DNA of 64,000 nucleotides, from contig JBDTOO010000002.1 in NCBI GenBank assembly GCA_039933215.1, positions 54,707 through 118,706 on the forward strand. Reading direction: 5' to 3'. This DNA is from JALYUA01 sp039933215. GTDB taxonomy: Bacteria; Acidobacteriota; Thermoanaerobaculia; UBA5066; Gp7-AA6. The position numbers and the translations under genes are program-made. Below the pieces are notes generated by a model. It saw only the letters and a program-made list of their open reading frames with translations, was not told the DNA's origin and did no database searches. Positions 51,870 to 60,065 of the stretch are shown here, piece by piece. How positions within the stretch are numbered: the stretch's first letter is position 1; each line of letters starts with the position of its first letter.

Positions 51870-54539
51870 CTACTTCCCGCCGGCGCCGAGCTTCTGGAAT
51901 CGGGGGTTCTCGCGCAGCGGATCGAAGTCGGGGTCGATCGCGAGCCAGCCGGGCGAGAGGATGTACGGGGTTTTCAGCAGCGGCTCGAGGTGGTCGAGCG
52001 CCTTCTCGGTTTCGCCCACCCGGGCGTAGATCCGTACGAGGTAGTGCTGATAGTAGGGGCCATCGTACGCGTCCCTGTCCAGGGGAATGAGGGCGGCGGC
52101 GCGCTCGCCTTCCCGCACCGCCTCCGCCTCGTGCCCCTGGCCCATGAAGGCGAGAGCGAGGCCGAGCAGCGCGTGCCGGCTGGCGTCGTCCGGGGTCGCC
52201 CGAAGCTGGGCCTCCGCCGCCGCGCGTGCCGCGTCCGCGTACTGCCGGGCCTTCTCGGCGTCGCCGCGGAGCGAGGCGGCGTGGGCGAGCGCGAGGCCCC
52301 AGGCCAGGCGGTCGTCCCCGAAGCTGGCGGGGGAGAGCCCCAGCAGAAGAGTGCGCTGCTCCTCCTCCAGCACCCACGTCAGGTGGTTGTACGTCGCCAT
52401 GTAGGCCACGAGAGACTTCGGATCCACCTCACGCGATGCGGCCCGGAGGACGGACCGCGCGCCCGCCAGATCCCCCCGCGCGAGCGAAAGCATCACCTTG
52501 GTCTCGACGATCCCGAGCGATTGCGGCGCGAGAGCCAGGCCCCGGTTCGCGGTCTCGAGGGCCTCCGGGTAGTGCCGAAGCAGGAGATGCGTCCGCGCCA
52601 GTCGCCGCGCGGTGAAAGCCGAACGCGGGTCGATCGCCTCCGCCTGACGGAGCGAGGCCAGACCCTCATCCCACCGGCCGGTCCGCTGCTGAACCAGGGC
52701 GGTCGCGACGAGCAGGTCGGCATCCCGCGGGGCCTGTTGCCGACCGAGAGCGTACTGCTCCGCCGCGCGGAGCCAGTCCCCGCGAGTGGCCTCGTAATAG
52801 TCGCCGAGAGCCAGATGGGCGGCCGGAAGTCCGGGAGCGAGCGCCAGCGCGCGATCGGCAGCCGCTTTCGCCTGCTCGCGCTCGGCCGGCGTCGGAACGC
52901 TGTTGGAATAGTGGAAGGAGTGGGCGCGGGAGAGTTGGGCCCACGCCTGCGCGAAACGCGGGTCGAGCGCCACCGCCTCTGCGTAATGAGCGGCGGCGCG
53001 CCGAAGACTGGGCGGATCGGTGGCCCCCAGTCCCTTCGAAGCCTCTTCGCCCCGCAGGAAGGCGTCGTAGGCGTCGAGGTTCTGCGTGGGTTTCTCGGAG
53101 AGCCGCTGCTCTTCGCCCGCTCCGAGCGCCACGCCGAGAGCCTGCGCGACTCGCGTGGCGATGTCCGACTGCACCCGGAAGACGTCGGTCAGGGCCGCGT
53201 CGAAGGGCTGCTGCCACTTCGAAGTCGGGGCATCCGGGCGCGTGAGGTCGACCAGCTCGGGGGTGACGTGGACGCGATTTCCGCCTGCGACCTTCTCCCA
53301 GCGCAGGGTGCCCGTCAGGATGTAGGAGACGTTCAACTCCCGGGCGATCTGCTGGGGAGTCTTCTTCGTCCTCTTGTAGGGCGTGGAGCTGCTCCGCGCG
53401 ATCACCTGGAGGCCCGGCAGGGACGTCAGCTTGCCGCGCACTTCGTCCGCGATTCCGTCGGCGAAGTAGTCGTCCTCGGGGGCGCCCAGGTTCTCGAACG
53501 GCAGCACGGCCAGGCGCTGGACTCCTCCGGAGCCGGTCCCGACGCCGTCCGTCCGCCGCAGAAAGAGCGCCGCCGCGATCGCGATGAGGACGGCGAGGAT
53601 CGCGAAAGCCGTTGCGATGACGGCGCGCCTTCTTCCGGCGGGGCGGGCGGGATCGGACACCGCCTGCGGGCCGCTGCCGGGACCCGGCGAGGACGCCACC
53701 GAGAGCGCGAACACGATGTCCTTGGCCGACTGGAACCTGTCCTCCCGGTTTTTCTCCAGGCAATGCCGGACGACGCTTTCGAGACCCGGCGGGATGCCGC
53801 TCCCCGACTCCGACAGCCCCGGGGGCTCGTCCCGGAGGATCGCGGCCATCGTGTCGCCCGCGGTGTTTTTCCTGAATGCCTTCCTGCCCGTCAGCAGCTC
53901 GTAGAGGATCGACCCGAACGAAAAGAGATCGGAGCGGTGATCCACCGGGAGACCGCGCGCCTGCTCGGGCGACATGTAGCCGGACGTCCCCATCACCTTG
54001 CCGGGCCCCGTATCGGCCGGGCTGACCGGGGGACTCGTCTCCTCGCCCGGCGAAGTGGGTTCCATCCTCTTCACCAGCCCGAAGTCGAGGATCTTGACGT
54101 GGCCGTCCGTCATCACGAAGACGTTTTCGGGCTTCAAGTCCCGGTGGACGACGCCCTTCTCGTGGGCCGCGGAGAGGCCTCTGGCGATCTGGAGCGCGTA
54201 GTCCACGGCCTGCTTCTGTGGGATCCGCCCGCCGTCGAGCTTCCCGCGTAGCGTCTCACCCTCCAGAAGCTCCATGACGGCGTACGCGACGCCGTCATGG
54301 TTGCCGAAGTCGTGGATCGCCAGGATGTTCGGATGGGAGAGGGCCGCGACCGCCTTCGCCTCACGCTCGAATCGGGCGAGCGCATCCGGATCGCGCGCGA
54401 TCGAACGCGGGAGGACCTTGATCGCCACGTCGCGATCGAGCTTCCCGTCGCGCGCCCGGTACACCTCTCCCATCCCCCCCGCGCCGAGCGGCGAGAGGAT
54501 CTCGTAGGTGCCCAGGCGAGTCCCGGCTGCGAGTGTCAT
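51870..54539 (-). CDS. Membrane Ser/Thr protein kinase with FlgO/TolB-like domain and TPRs (kinase 6)
   Basis: The 889-residue protein has K41, D134, D152 (DFGLVK) and SPEQ near 190, and a membrane helix at about 306-327. The extracytoplasmic part is not a propeller. Residues about 340-480 form a FlgO/TolB-like domain (LAVLPFENLG, YFADGIADEVRGKLTSLPGL, YILTGTLRWEKV). The rest is a series of TPRs (AAAHYAEAVALDPRFAQAWA, LASLRQAEAIDPRSAFTARR, LETANRGLALAPQS). It is the near-twin of kinase 7 and probably arose from it by duplication. Confidence 0.93.
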   Translation of the reverse strand: MTLAAGTRLGTYEILSPLGAGGMGEVYRARDGKLDRDVAIKVLPRSIARDPDALARFEREAKAVAALSHPNILAIHDFGNHDGVAYAVMELLEGETLRGKLDGGRIPQKQAVDYALQIARGLSAAHEKGVVHRDLKPENVFVMTDGHVKILDFGLVKRMEPTSPGEETSPPVSPADTGPGKVMGTSGYMSPEQARGLPVDHRSDLFSFGSILYELLTGRKAFRKNTAGDTMAAILRDEPPGLSESGSGIPPGLESVVRHCLEKNREDRFQSAKDIVFALSVASSPGPGSGPQAVSDPARPAGRRRAVIATAFAILAVLIAIAAALFLRRTDGVGTGSGGVQRLAVLPFENLGAPEDDYFADGIADEVRGKLTSLPGLQVIARSSSTPYKRTKKTPQQIARELNVSYILTGTLRWEKVAGGNRVHVTPELVDLTRPDAPTSKWQQPFDAALTDVFRVQSDIATRVAQALGVALGAGEEQRLSEKPTQNLDAYDAFLRGEEASKGLGATDPPSLRRAAAHYAEAVALDPRFAQAWAQLSRAHSFHYSNSVPTPAEREQAKAAADRALALAPGLPAAHLALGDYYEATRGDWLRAAEQYALGRQQAPRDADLLVATALVQQRTGRWDEGLASLRQAEAIDPRSAFTARRLARTHLLLRHYPEALETANRGLALAPQSLGIVETKVMLSLARGDLAGARSVLRAASREVDPKSLVAYMATYNHLTWVLEEEQRTLLLGLSPASFGDDRLAWGLALAHAASLRGDAEKARQYADAARAAAEAQLRATPDDASRHALLGLALAFMGQGHEAEAVREGERAAALIPLDRDAYDGPYYQHYLVRIYARVGETEKALDHLEPLLKTPYILSPGWLAIDPDFDPLRENPRFQKLGAGGK

Positions 54540-54589
54540 CGCTGCCGAAGACTACTGCGGCTGCGATTCCAGGAGAGAGGGATCGGGGC

Positions 54590-54720
54590 CCGCGTCCTCT
54601 CAGCTCCCCCCTCTTCCCTCTCTCCTCTCACCTCAGGATAGGAGAGGTCCGAGGTCGGAGGAGTCCTCTCACCCCTCACCTCCCTCTCAACTCTCACCTC
54701 TTCCCTCTCACCTCCCACCC
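54590..54720. repeat. CT-rich simple repeat between kinases 6 and 7
   Basis: The 168-bp gap is mostly polypyrimidine, with repeats of CTCTCACCT and CCTCTCTCCT. The last part enters the 3' end of kinase 7. A short purine stretch (GGTCCGAGGTCGGAGGAG) interrupts it. Similar DNA ends the GH1 gene. No gene is visible here. Confidence 0.6.
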
Positions 54721-57341
54721 AGGAGCTTCTGGAACCTCGGGTTCTTGCGCAGCGGATCGAAGTTGGGGTCGATCATCAGCCACCGGGATGAGAGGTAGTA
54801 GGGGATCTTCAGGAGCGACTCCAGCCGGTCGAGCGCTTTCTCGTGCTCGCCGGCGAGGATGTAAATCCGAACCAGCTCGTGCTGGTAGTAGGGGCCTCTC
54901 TCCGCATCCTTCGCCACCGGATCGAGCGCGACGCCGCGCTCCCCCTCCCGTATCGCTTCCTCTTTTCGGCCGACGTAGGCCAGCGCGAGGCCGAGAGCGA
55001 GGTGGCGTCGCGCATTGTCGGGTGTTTCGCGAAGCTGCTCCTCGAATGCCTGCCGGGCCTTCTCGGCGAAGGCGCGCAGGTTCACAGGGTCGCGTTCGAG
55101 AGCGTACGCCTCGGTCAAGCAGCGCGCCCACGTGCCCCGGTCGTCGTCGAACGCGCTCGGCGTGAGACGCAGGAGAAGCCTTCGCTGCCCTTCGTCGAGG
55201 ACCCAGACGAGATCGTTGACGTTCGCCACGTAGGCCACGAGCTCGGCCGGCCGGACATCCGGGGGCACGGCGTGGAGCGCCGTCCGGGCGCCGGCGAGGT
55301 TCCCTTCGCCGAGAAACGTCATCGCCTTCTCCCCGATGAGACTCAGATTGGCGGGCGCGAGCGCGAGCCCGCGTTCGAAGGCTTCCCGCGCTTCGGGATA
55401 CCGCCGGAGACGCTGGAGCGCGAAGCCGAGAGCCGTCCGATTCGTCGCCGATCGGGGGTCGATGCTCGCCGCCAGCCTCAAGTGCTCGACGGCCGCATCC
55501 CAGCGCCCGAGGCCCTCTTCGGCCCGCGCCGTTCCATAGAGGAGATCGGCGTTGCCGGGCGCGATGAGCCGGCCCTTTTCGTACTGCTCCAGCGCGCGGT
55601 GGAAGTCTTTGGAGACCAACCGTTCGTAGCGTCCGAACGCCATGTACGCCTCCGGGCGGTTCGGCGCCAGCGCGACGGCCTTCTCCGCCGCGTTCCGGGC
55701 ACGCTCCGCGAGCGCGGTCGTGGGGATGCTGTTGAAATACAGGATCGAGTTGCTGGCGGAGACCCGCGCCCACGCCTGCGAAAAATCGGCGTCCGCCGCT
55801 ACGGCCCGCTCGTAGAAGCCGAGCGATTTCCGAACGCTGGGGGTGTCGTCCCCCGTGCTGTTCCAGACCTCCTCGCCTTTGAGGAAAGCGTCGTATGCGA
55901 CGAGGTTTCGAGTCGGTTTCTCGGAGAGCCGCTCCTCTTCGACCGCTCCCAGCGCGACGCCTAACGCCCCGGCGACTCGTGTCGCGATGTCCGACTGCAC
56001 CTGGAAAACGTCGGTCAAAGCCGCGTCGAACGGCTGTTGCCACTTCGAAGTTGGCGCGCCCGGTCGGGTCATGTCCACGAGCTCGGGGCTCACTTGCACG
56101 CGGCTCCTGCCTCCGCTCTTCTCCCAGCGCACCGTGGCGGTCAAGAGATACGAGACATTCAGCTCTTCCGCGATCTGCCCGGGAGACTTCGTCGTCTTCT
56201 TGTAGGGTATCGAGCTGCCGCGGGCGATCACCTCGACACCCGCCAGAGAGGTCAGCTTGCCCCGAACCTCGTCCGCAATGCCGTCGGTGAAGTAGTCGTC
56301 GTCGGGCGATCCGAGGTTCTCGAACGGCAGGACGACCAGACGCTTCACGCCCTGGGCCTCGCCGCTTCCCCTGTGTGTCCGTCGCATGAAAAGAACGCCG
56401 GCGGCAGCGAGAAGGGCGAGGACCGCTGCGGCGGCGAGAGCTCTCCTCTTCCCCCCCGGTCTTGCCTCGAATGGAACGCCGCTCGTCGTCGTCGAGCTCG
56501 AGGGTTCGGAGAGCGAGACCGCGATGGCCCTGGCCGACTGAAACCGGTTGTTCCGGTCCTTTTCCAGGCAGTGCCGGACGATCAGGTCGAGAGCGGGCGA
56601 CACGTCGCGTCCCGACACCTCCGGCGGATCGTCCCGAAGGATGGCCGCCATGGTGTCGCTCGCCGTGTTTTTCTGGAACGCCTTCTCGCCGGAAAGCATC
56701 TCGTACAGGATCGCTCCGAACGAGAAGATGTCCGAGCGGTGGTCGACGGTAAGCCCGCGAACCTGCTCGGGCGACATGTAGCCCATCGTCCCCATCACGG
56801 TGCCCGGATCGGTATGGCCGGGAGCCGTCGGCGCATCCGTCTGCTCCTCGAGGGGACTCGCTTCGATCCGCTTCGCGAGCCCGAAGTCGAGGATCTTCAA
56901 GTGGCCGTCCGCCGTGACGAACAGGTTCTCGGGCTTCAAGTCCCGGTGTATGACCCCCTTCTCGTGGGCGGCGGAGAGGCCCCTGGCGATCTGGAGCGCG
57001 TAGTCCACCGCCTTCTTCTGAGGAACCGCGCCGGCGTCGAGTTTGCCGCGCAGCGTCTCTCCCTCCAGAAATTCCATGACGGCGTACGCGATGCCGTCCT
57101 GGTTGCCGAAGTCGTGGATCGCGAGAATGTTGGGATGAGAAAGCGCGGCGACCGCCTTCGCCTCGCGTTCGAACCGGGCGAGCGCGTCGGGGTCGGACGC
57201 GACGGCCGGGGGAAGGATCTTGACGGCGACGTCCCGGTCGAGCTTCCTGTCCCGCGCCCGGTAGACCTGCCCCATGCCTCCCGCCCCGAGCGGCGACAGG
57301 ATCTCGTAAGGGCCGAGTCGGGTCCCGGCGGAAATGGTCAT
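54708..57341 (-). CDS. Membrane Ser/Thr protein kinase with FlgO/TolB-like domain and TPRs (kinase 7)
   Basis: The 877-residue protein has K41 in VAVK, D134 (IHRDLKPEN), D152 and SPEQ near 190, and a membrane helix at about 300-319. Then comes a FlgO/TolB-like domain (LVVLPFENLGSPDDDYFTDG, YLLTATVRWEKSG), followed by TPRs (SLGFYERAVAADADFSQAWA, ALEQYEKGRLIAPGNADLLY, HLRLAASIDPRSATNRTALG). Co-linear with kinase 6 throughout. It starts at ATG 57341; no -10 box like those of kinases 3, 5 and 8 is seen. Confidence 0.93.
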   Translation of the reverse strand: MTISAGTRLGPYEILSPLGAGGMGQVYRARDRKLDRDVAVKILPPAVASDPDALARFEREAKAVAALSHPNILAIHDFGNQDGIAYAVMEFLEGETLRGKLDAGAVPQKKAVDYALQIARGLSAAHEKGVIHRDLKPENLFVTADGHLKILDFGLAKRIEASPLEEQTDAPTAPGHTDPGTVMGTMGYMSPEQVRGLTVDHRSDIFSFGAILYEMLSGEKAFQKNTASDTMAAILRDDPPEVSGRDVSPALDLIVRHCLEKDRNNRFQSARAIAVSLSEPSSSTTTSGVPFEARPGGKRRALAAAAVLALLAAAGVLFMRRTHRGSGEAQGVKRLVVLPFENLGSPDDDYFTDGIADEVRGKLTSLAGVEVIARGSSIPYKKTTKSPGQIAEELNVSYLLTATVRWEKSGGRSRVQVSPELVDMTRPGAPTSKWQQPFDAALTDVFQVQSDIATRVAGALGVALGAVEEERLSEKPTRNLVAYDAFLKGEEVWNSTGDDTPSVRKSLGFYERAVAADADFSQAWARVSASNSILYFNSIPTTALAERARNAAEKAVALAPNRPEAYMAFGRYERLVSKDFHRALEQYEKGRLIAPGNADLLYGTARAEEGLGRWDAAVEHLRLAASIDPRSATNRTALGFALQRLRRYPEAREAFERGLALAPANLSLIGEKAMTFLGEGNLAGARTALHAVPPDVRPAELVAYVANVNDLVWVLDEGQRRLLLRLTPSAFDDDRGTWARCLTEAYALERDPVNLRAFAEKARQAFEEQLRETPDNARRHLALGLALAYVGRKEEAIREGERGVALDPVAKDAERGPYYQHELVRIYILAGEHEKALDRLESLLKIPYYLSSRWLMIDPNFDPLRKNPRFQKLLGGR

Positions 57342-57380
57342 CGGATGACGGCAGGGAGGATTGCTTCGCTCACCCTCTTC

Positions 57381-60011
57381 TCAACGAAAATCCTTCGCCA
57401 CGAAGATCCGCGAAAGACTTCGCGCGTAGCTGTAGGCGTACGACCCTCCGTCGCCCGCGAAGTGCGGCGGCCGGATGAAGGTGACTCCCGTCGGATCGGA
57501 GGGAAGCAGCTCCTTCCACGGCTCCCGAGCGCCCGTCGCGACCTCGAGGCGGAAGACGCGCGCGGGCAGCTCGCCGGGCCGATAGACGAAGAGGTAGCGG
57601 CCCGACGTGTCCCAGCCGGTCGGCAGCTCGCCGGCCGCGAGGCCGGGAATCCGGCGTGGCTCGCCGCCTCGCGTCGGGAAGAGAGAGACCGTGCCGTCGG
57701 CGCCGATCGCCGCGACGGAGCTCCCGTCCGGGGCGATGGCGTTGGCGTATGGAATGAGGTGGACCCCTTCGGCGCTCACGGGCTTCGCCGGGCCTCCGTG
57801 GACGCCGACGGCGTAGAGGCGGGCGCCGTGACCCGCCTCGCCGCCCGCCACGAGGATGCTCTTCCCGTCGGGGACCCAGTTGGCCCACGCGACCCGAAAC
57901 GGAACGGTTGCGATGGAACGGGGCTCTCCCGCGCCGACGGGCAGCAGCCGCAGGGTGTGGGAGTCGCGCCCCGATCCCGCCAGCACCGATTTTCCGTCGG
58001 ACGTGAGCGACATCGAATAGCCTGAGCCGAGCCGCACGGGCGGCGATCCATCCGTCTTTCGCAGAAAGACGGATCCCTCGTCGCCGCCCCCTTCGGATGC
58101 CTCGTCGAAAAGGATCAGCCTGCCGTCGGGAGAGATGTCGCGGAGAGCGGAGAAGTCCAGCCACGAGAGGTCGCGCTCGAGCGACTCGCCGGGCGCCCTT
58201 CCGACGATTCCAAGGCGCAGGTCCTCGTCGGCGATCAACACCTCCTTCCGCGGAGAGATGTCAGAGAGCGTGAGCGATCCGGTCTGACGATAGACGAGAC
58301 GGAGATCTCCCGAGGGCGTCACCGAGTAGAGCGACCGATTCCCGCCGCCCTTCGTTCCCGTGAACCAGATTTCCTTTCCGTCGGGCCACCAGGCGAGGCC
58401 CTGGATGCTCGACCAGCCCTCGGAGAGGTTCTTCGCGTGGCCCGTCAGGTCGACGATCACCACCGACCCGAGGTCTCCGTTGCGGCCCCAGTGGTCCAGA
58501 AATGCGATCACGTCCCCCGCCGGCGAGAACCGAGGATTGCCGATCCAGCCGGCCGACTCGTACAACACTTTCCCGACGGGCGACTCGAGACGATTGCGGC
58601 CGCCCGCGTCCCTCACCACGGCGAGGCGCTTGCCGTCGGGCGACCAGTCCGCCCACTGCACTGCCTGCATCCGCTCGCGAGGCGCCTCGCTGCCGCCCGC
58701 CGAAGCGACCGCGAGCGTGCCCGTGGAAACGTAGGGCTCGACGAGGTACATCCCGAGCTGCAGGGCCAGCTCACCGGAAGGGCTGATCGCGAGAACGTCG
58801 GCTCCGGCCGGAACGCCGACGGCGCTCGGATCGTGGCTGCCGGATCGCACCGAGAAGACCGTCAGAGGCTTTCCGTCCCACGCCGCCGCGAAGACGATCG
58901 TCTGGCCATCCGGCGTGAAGCGCGCGCCATGGACTGTCCCGCGGCGGAACGTGAGTTGCCGGATCGCGGGAATCGGCCCGGCCCCCGAGCGGCGGCCCAG
59001 CCAGAAGGCGGCTCCGGCCAGGGCCAGAACGGCCAGGAGCGCGAGGCCGAGGATGCGCGTCCGCGCGCGGGGGGTCGACCCGGAATGGTCAAGGGGCCGG
59101 CGAGCCGTCGAGATACCCGAGAGGGCCTCGAGATCGAACGCGAGATCGCGCGCGGTCTGGAATCGCTGCTCCGGAGTCTTCTCGAGGCAGTGGCGCACGA
59201 TGCGATCCAGGCCCGGCGGGACGCTCTGGTTCGTCTCCGAGATATCGGGCGGGTCTTCCCTCAGGATCGCCGACATCGTGTCGGCCGCCGAGTCGCCGCG
59301 GAAGGGGCGCTGCCCCGCGAGCATCTCGTAGAGGATCGCGCCGAAGGAGAAGAGATCGCTCCTCGCGTCCGCGGGCTTTCCGCGCACCTGCTCGGGCGAC
59401 ATGTAACCGATCGTTCCGAGAATCATCCCGGGCTCGGTGAGCGGGATATCGACGGTCGGAAGGGCCGTCAGGCGGTTCTCCCCCGCGGGATCGTGCCCGG
59501 ACTCCGTTTGCTCTCTCTCAGCGGCGTCGAGCGGCCGCCAGCTCGCCAGGCCGAAGTCCAGGATCTTGAGACGCCCGTCTTTCGTCACGAAAATGTTCTC
59601 GGGCTTCAAATCCCGATGGACGATGCCCTTCTCGTGCGCCGCGGCGAGACCGCGCGCGATCTGGATGCCATAGTCGATCGCTCGGCGAGGCGCCAGCCGG
59701 CCTCCGGAGAGAGCCTGGCGCAGCGTCTCGCCCTCGAGGAGCTCCTGGACGACGTAGGGAGCGCCGTCGTGCTCGCCGATGTCGAACACGGCGGTGATGT
59801 TGGGGTGGTTCAGGACCCCCGCGGCGCGCGCTTCCTGCTCGAAGCGCCGCAGCCGGTCGGCGTCCGCGGAGAACGAGGCGGGCAGGACCTTGATCGCGAC
59901 GTCGCGGCCGAGGCGCGGGTCGCGGGCGCGATAGACCTCGCCCATCCCGCCCGCGCCGACCGGCGCGAGGATCTCGTAGGGTCCCAGGCGGGAGCCGGAG
60001 GGGATCGTCAT
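57381..60011 (-). CDS. Membrane Ser/Thr protein kinase with TolB propeller (kinase 8)
   Basis: The 876-residue protein has K41, D134, D152 and SPEQ near 205. The kinase N-lobe is nearly identical to kinases 2 and 3, but the activation loop carries the PLDAAEREQTE / ALPTVDIPLTEPGM insertion of kinases 4 and 9. The membrane helix is at about 319-339. The sensor is a PD40-type propeller (FTPDGQTIVFAAAWDG, WSPDGKRLAVVRDAGG, FSPAGDVIAFLDHW). This combination is a visible mosaic. It starts at ATG 60011. Confidence 0.93.
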   Translation of the reverse strand: MTIPSGSRLGPYEILAPVGAGGMGEVYRARDPRLGRDVAIKVLPASFSADADRLRRFEQEARAAGVLNHPNITAVFDIGEHDGAPYVVQELLEGETLRQALSGGRLAPRRAIDYGIQIARGLAAAHEKGIVHRDLKPENIFVTKDGRLKILDFGLASWRPLDAAEREQTESGHDPAGENRLTALPTVDIPLTEPGMILGTIGYMSPEQVRGKPADARSDLFSFGAILYEMLAGQRPFRGDSAADTMSAILREDPPDISETNQSVPPGLDRIVRHCLEKTPEQRFQTARDLAFDLEALSGISTARRPLDHSGSTPRARTRILGLALLAVLALAGAAFWLGRRSGAGPIPAIRQLTFRRGTVHGARFTPDGQTIVFAAAWDGKPLTVFSVRSGSHDPSAVGVPAGADVLAISPSGELALQLGMYLVEPYVSTGTLAVASAGGSEAPRERMQAVQWADWSPDGKRLAVVRDAGGRNRLESPVGKVLYESAGWIGNPRFSPAGDVIAFLDHWGRNGDLGSVVIVDLTGHAKNLSEGWSSIQGLAWWPDGKEIWFTGTKGGGNRSLYSVTPSGDLRLVYRQTGSLTLSDISPRKEVLIADEDLRLGIVGRAPGESLERDLSWLDFSALRDISPDGRLILFDEASEGGGDEGSVFLRKTDGSPPVRLGSGYSMSLTSDGKSVLAGSGRDSHTLRLLPVGAGEPRSIATVPFRVAWANWVPDGKSILVAGGEAGHGARLYAVGVHGGPAKPVSAEGVHLIPYANAIAPDGSSVAAIGADGTVSLFPTRGGEPRRIPGLAAGELPTGWDTSGRYLFVYRPGELPARVFRLEVATGAREPWKELLPSDPTGVTFIRPPHFAGDGGSYAYSYARSLSRIFVAKDFR

Positions 60012-60024
60012 GAAATGGTCGAAG

Positions 60025-60030
60025 ATTCTA
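60025..60030 (-). promoter_or_regulatory. -10 box of kinase 8
   Basis: TAGAAT ends 14 bases before the ATG. A TTGACA is present further upstream on the same strand, but the spacing is over 30 bases, so it is not counted as the -35 box. Confidence 0.4.
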
Positions 60031-60065
60031 CCGTTCGGACGACGTTCGAGAGATCCAGTCTGGTG

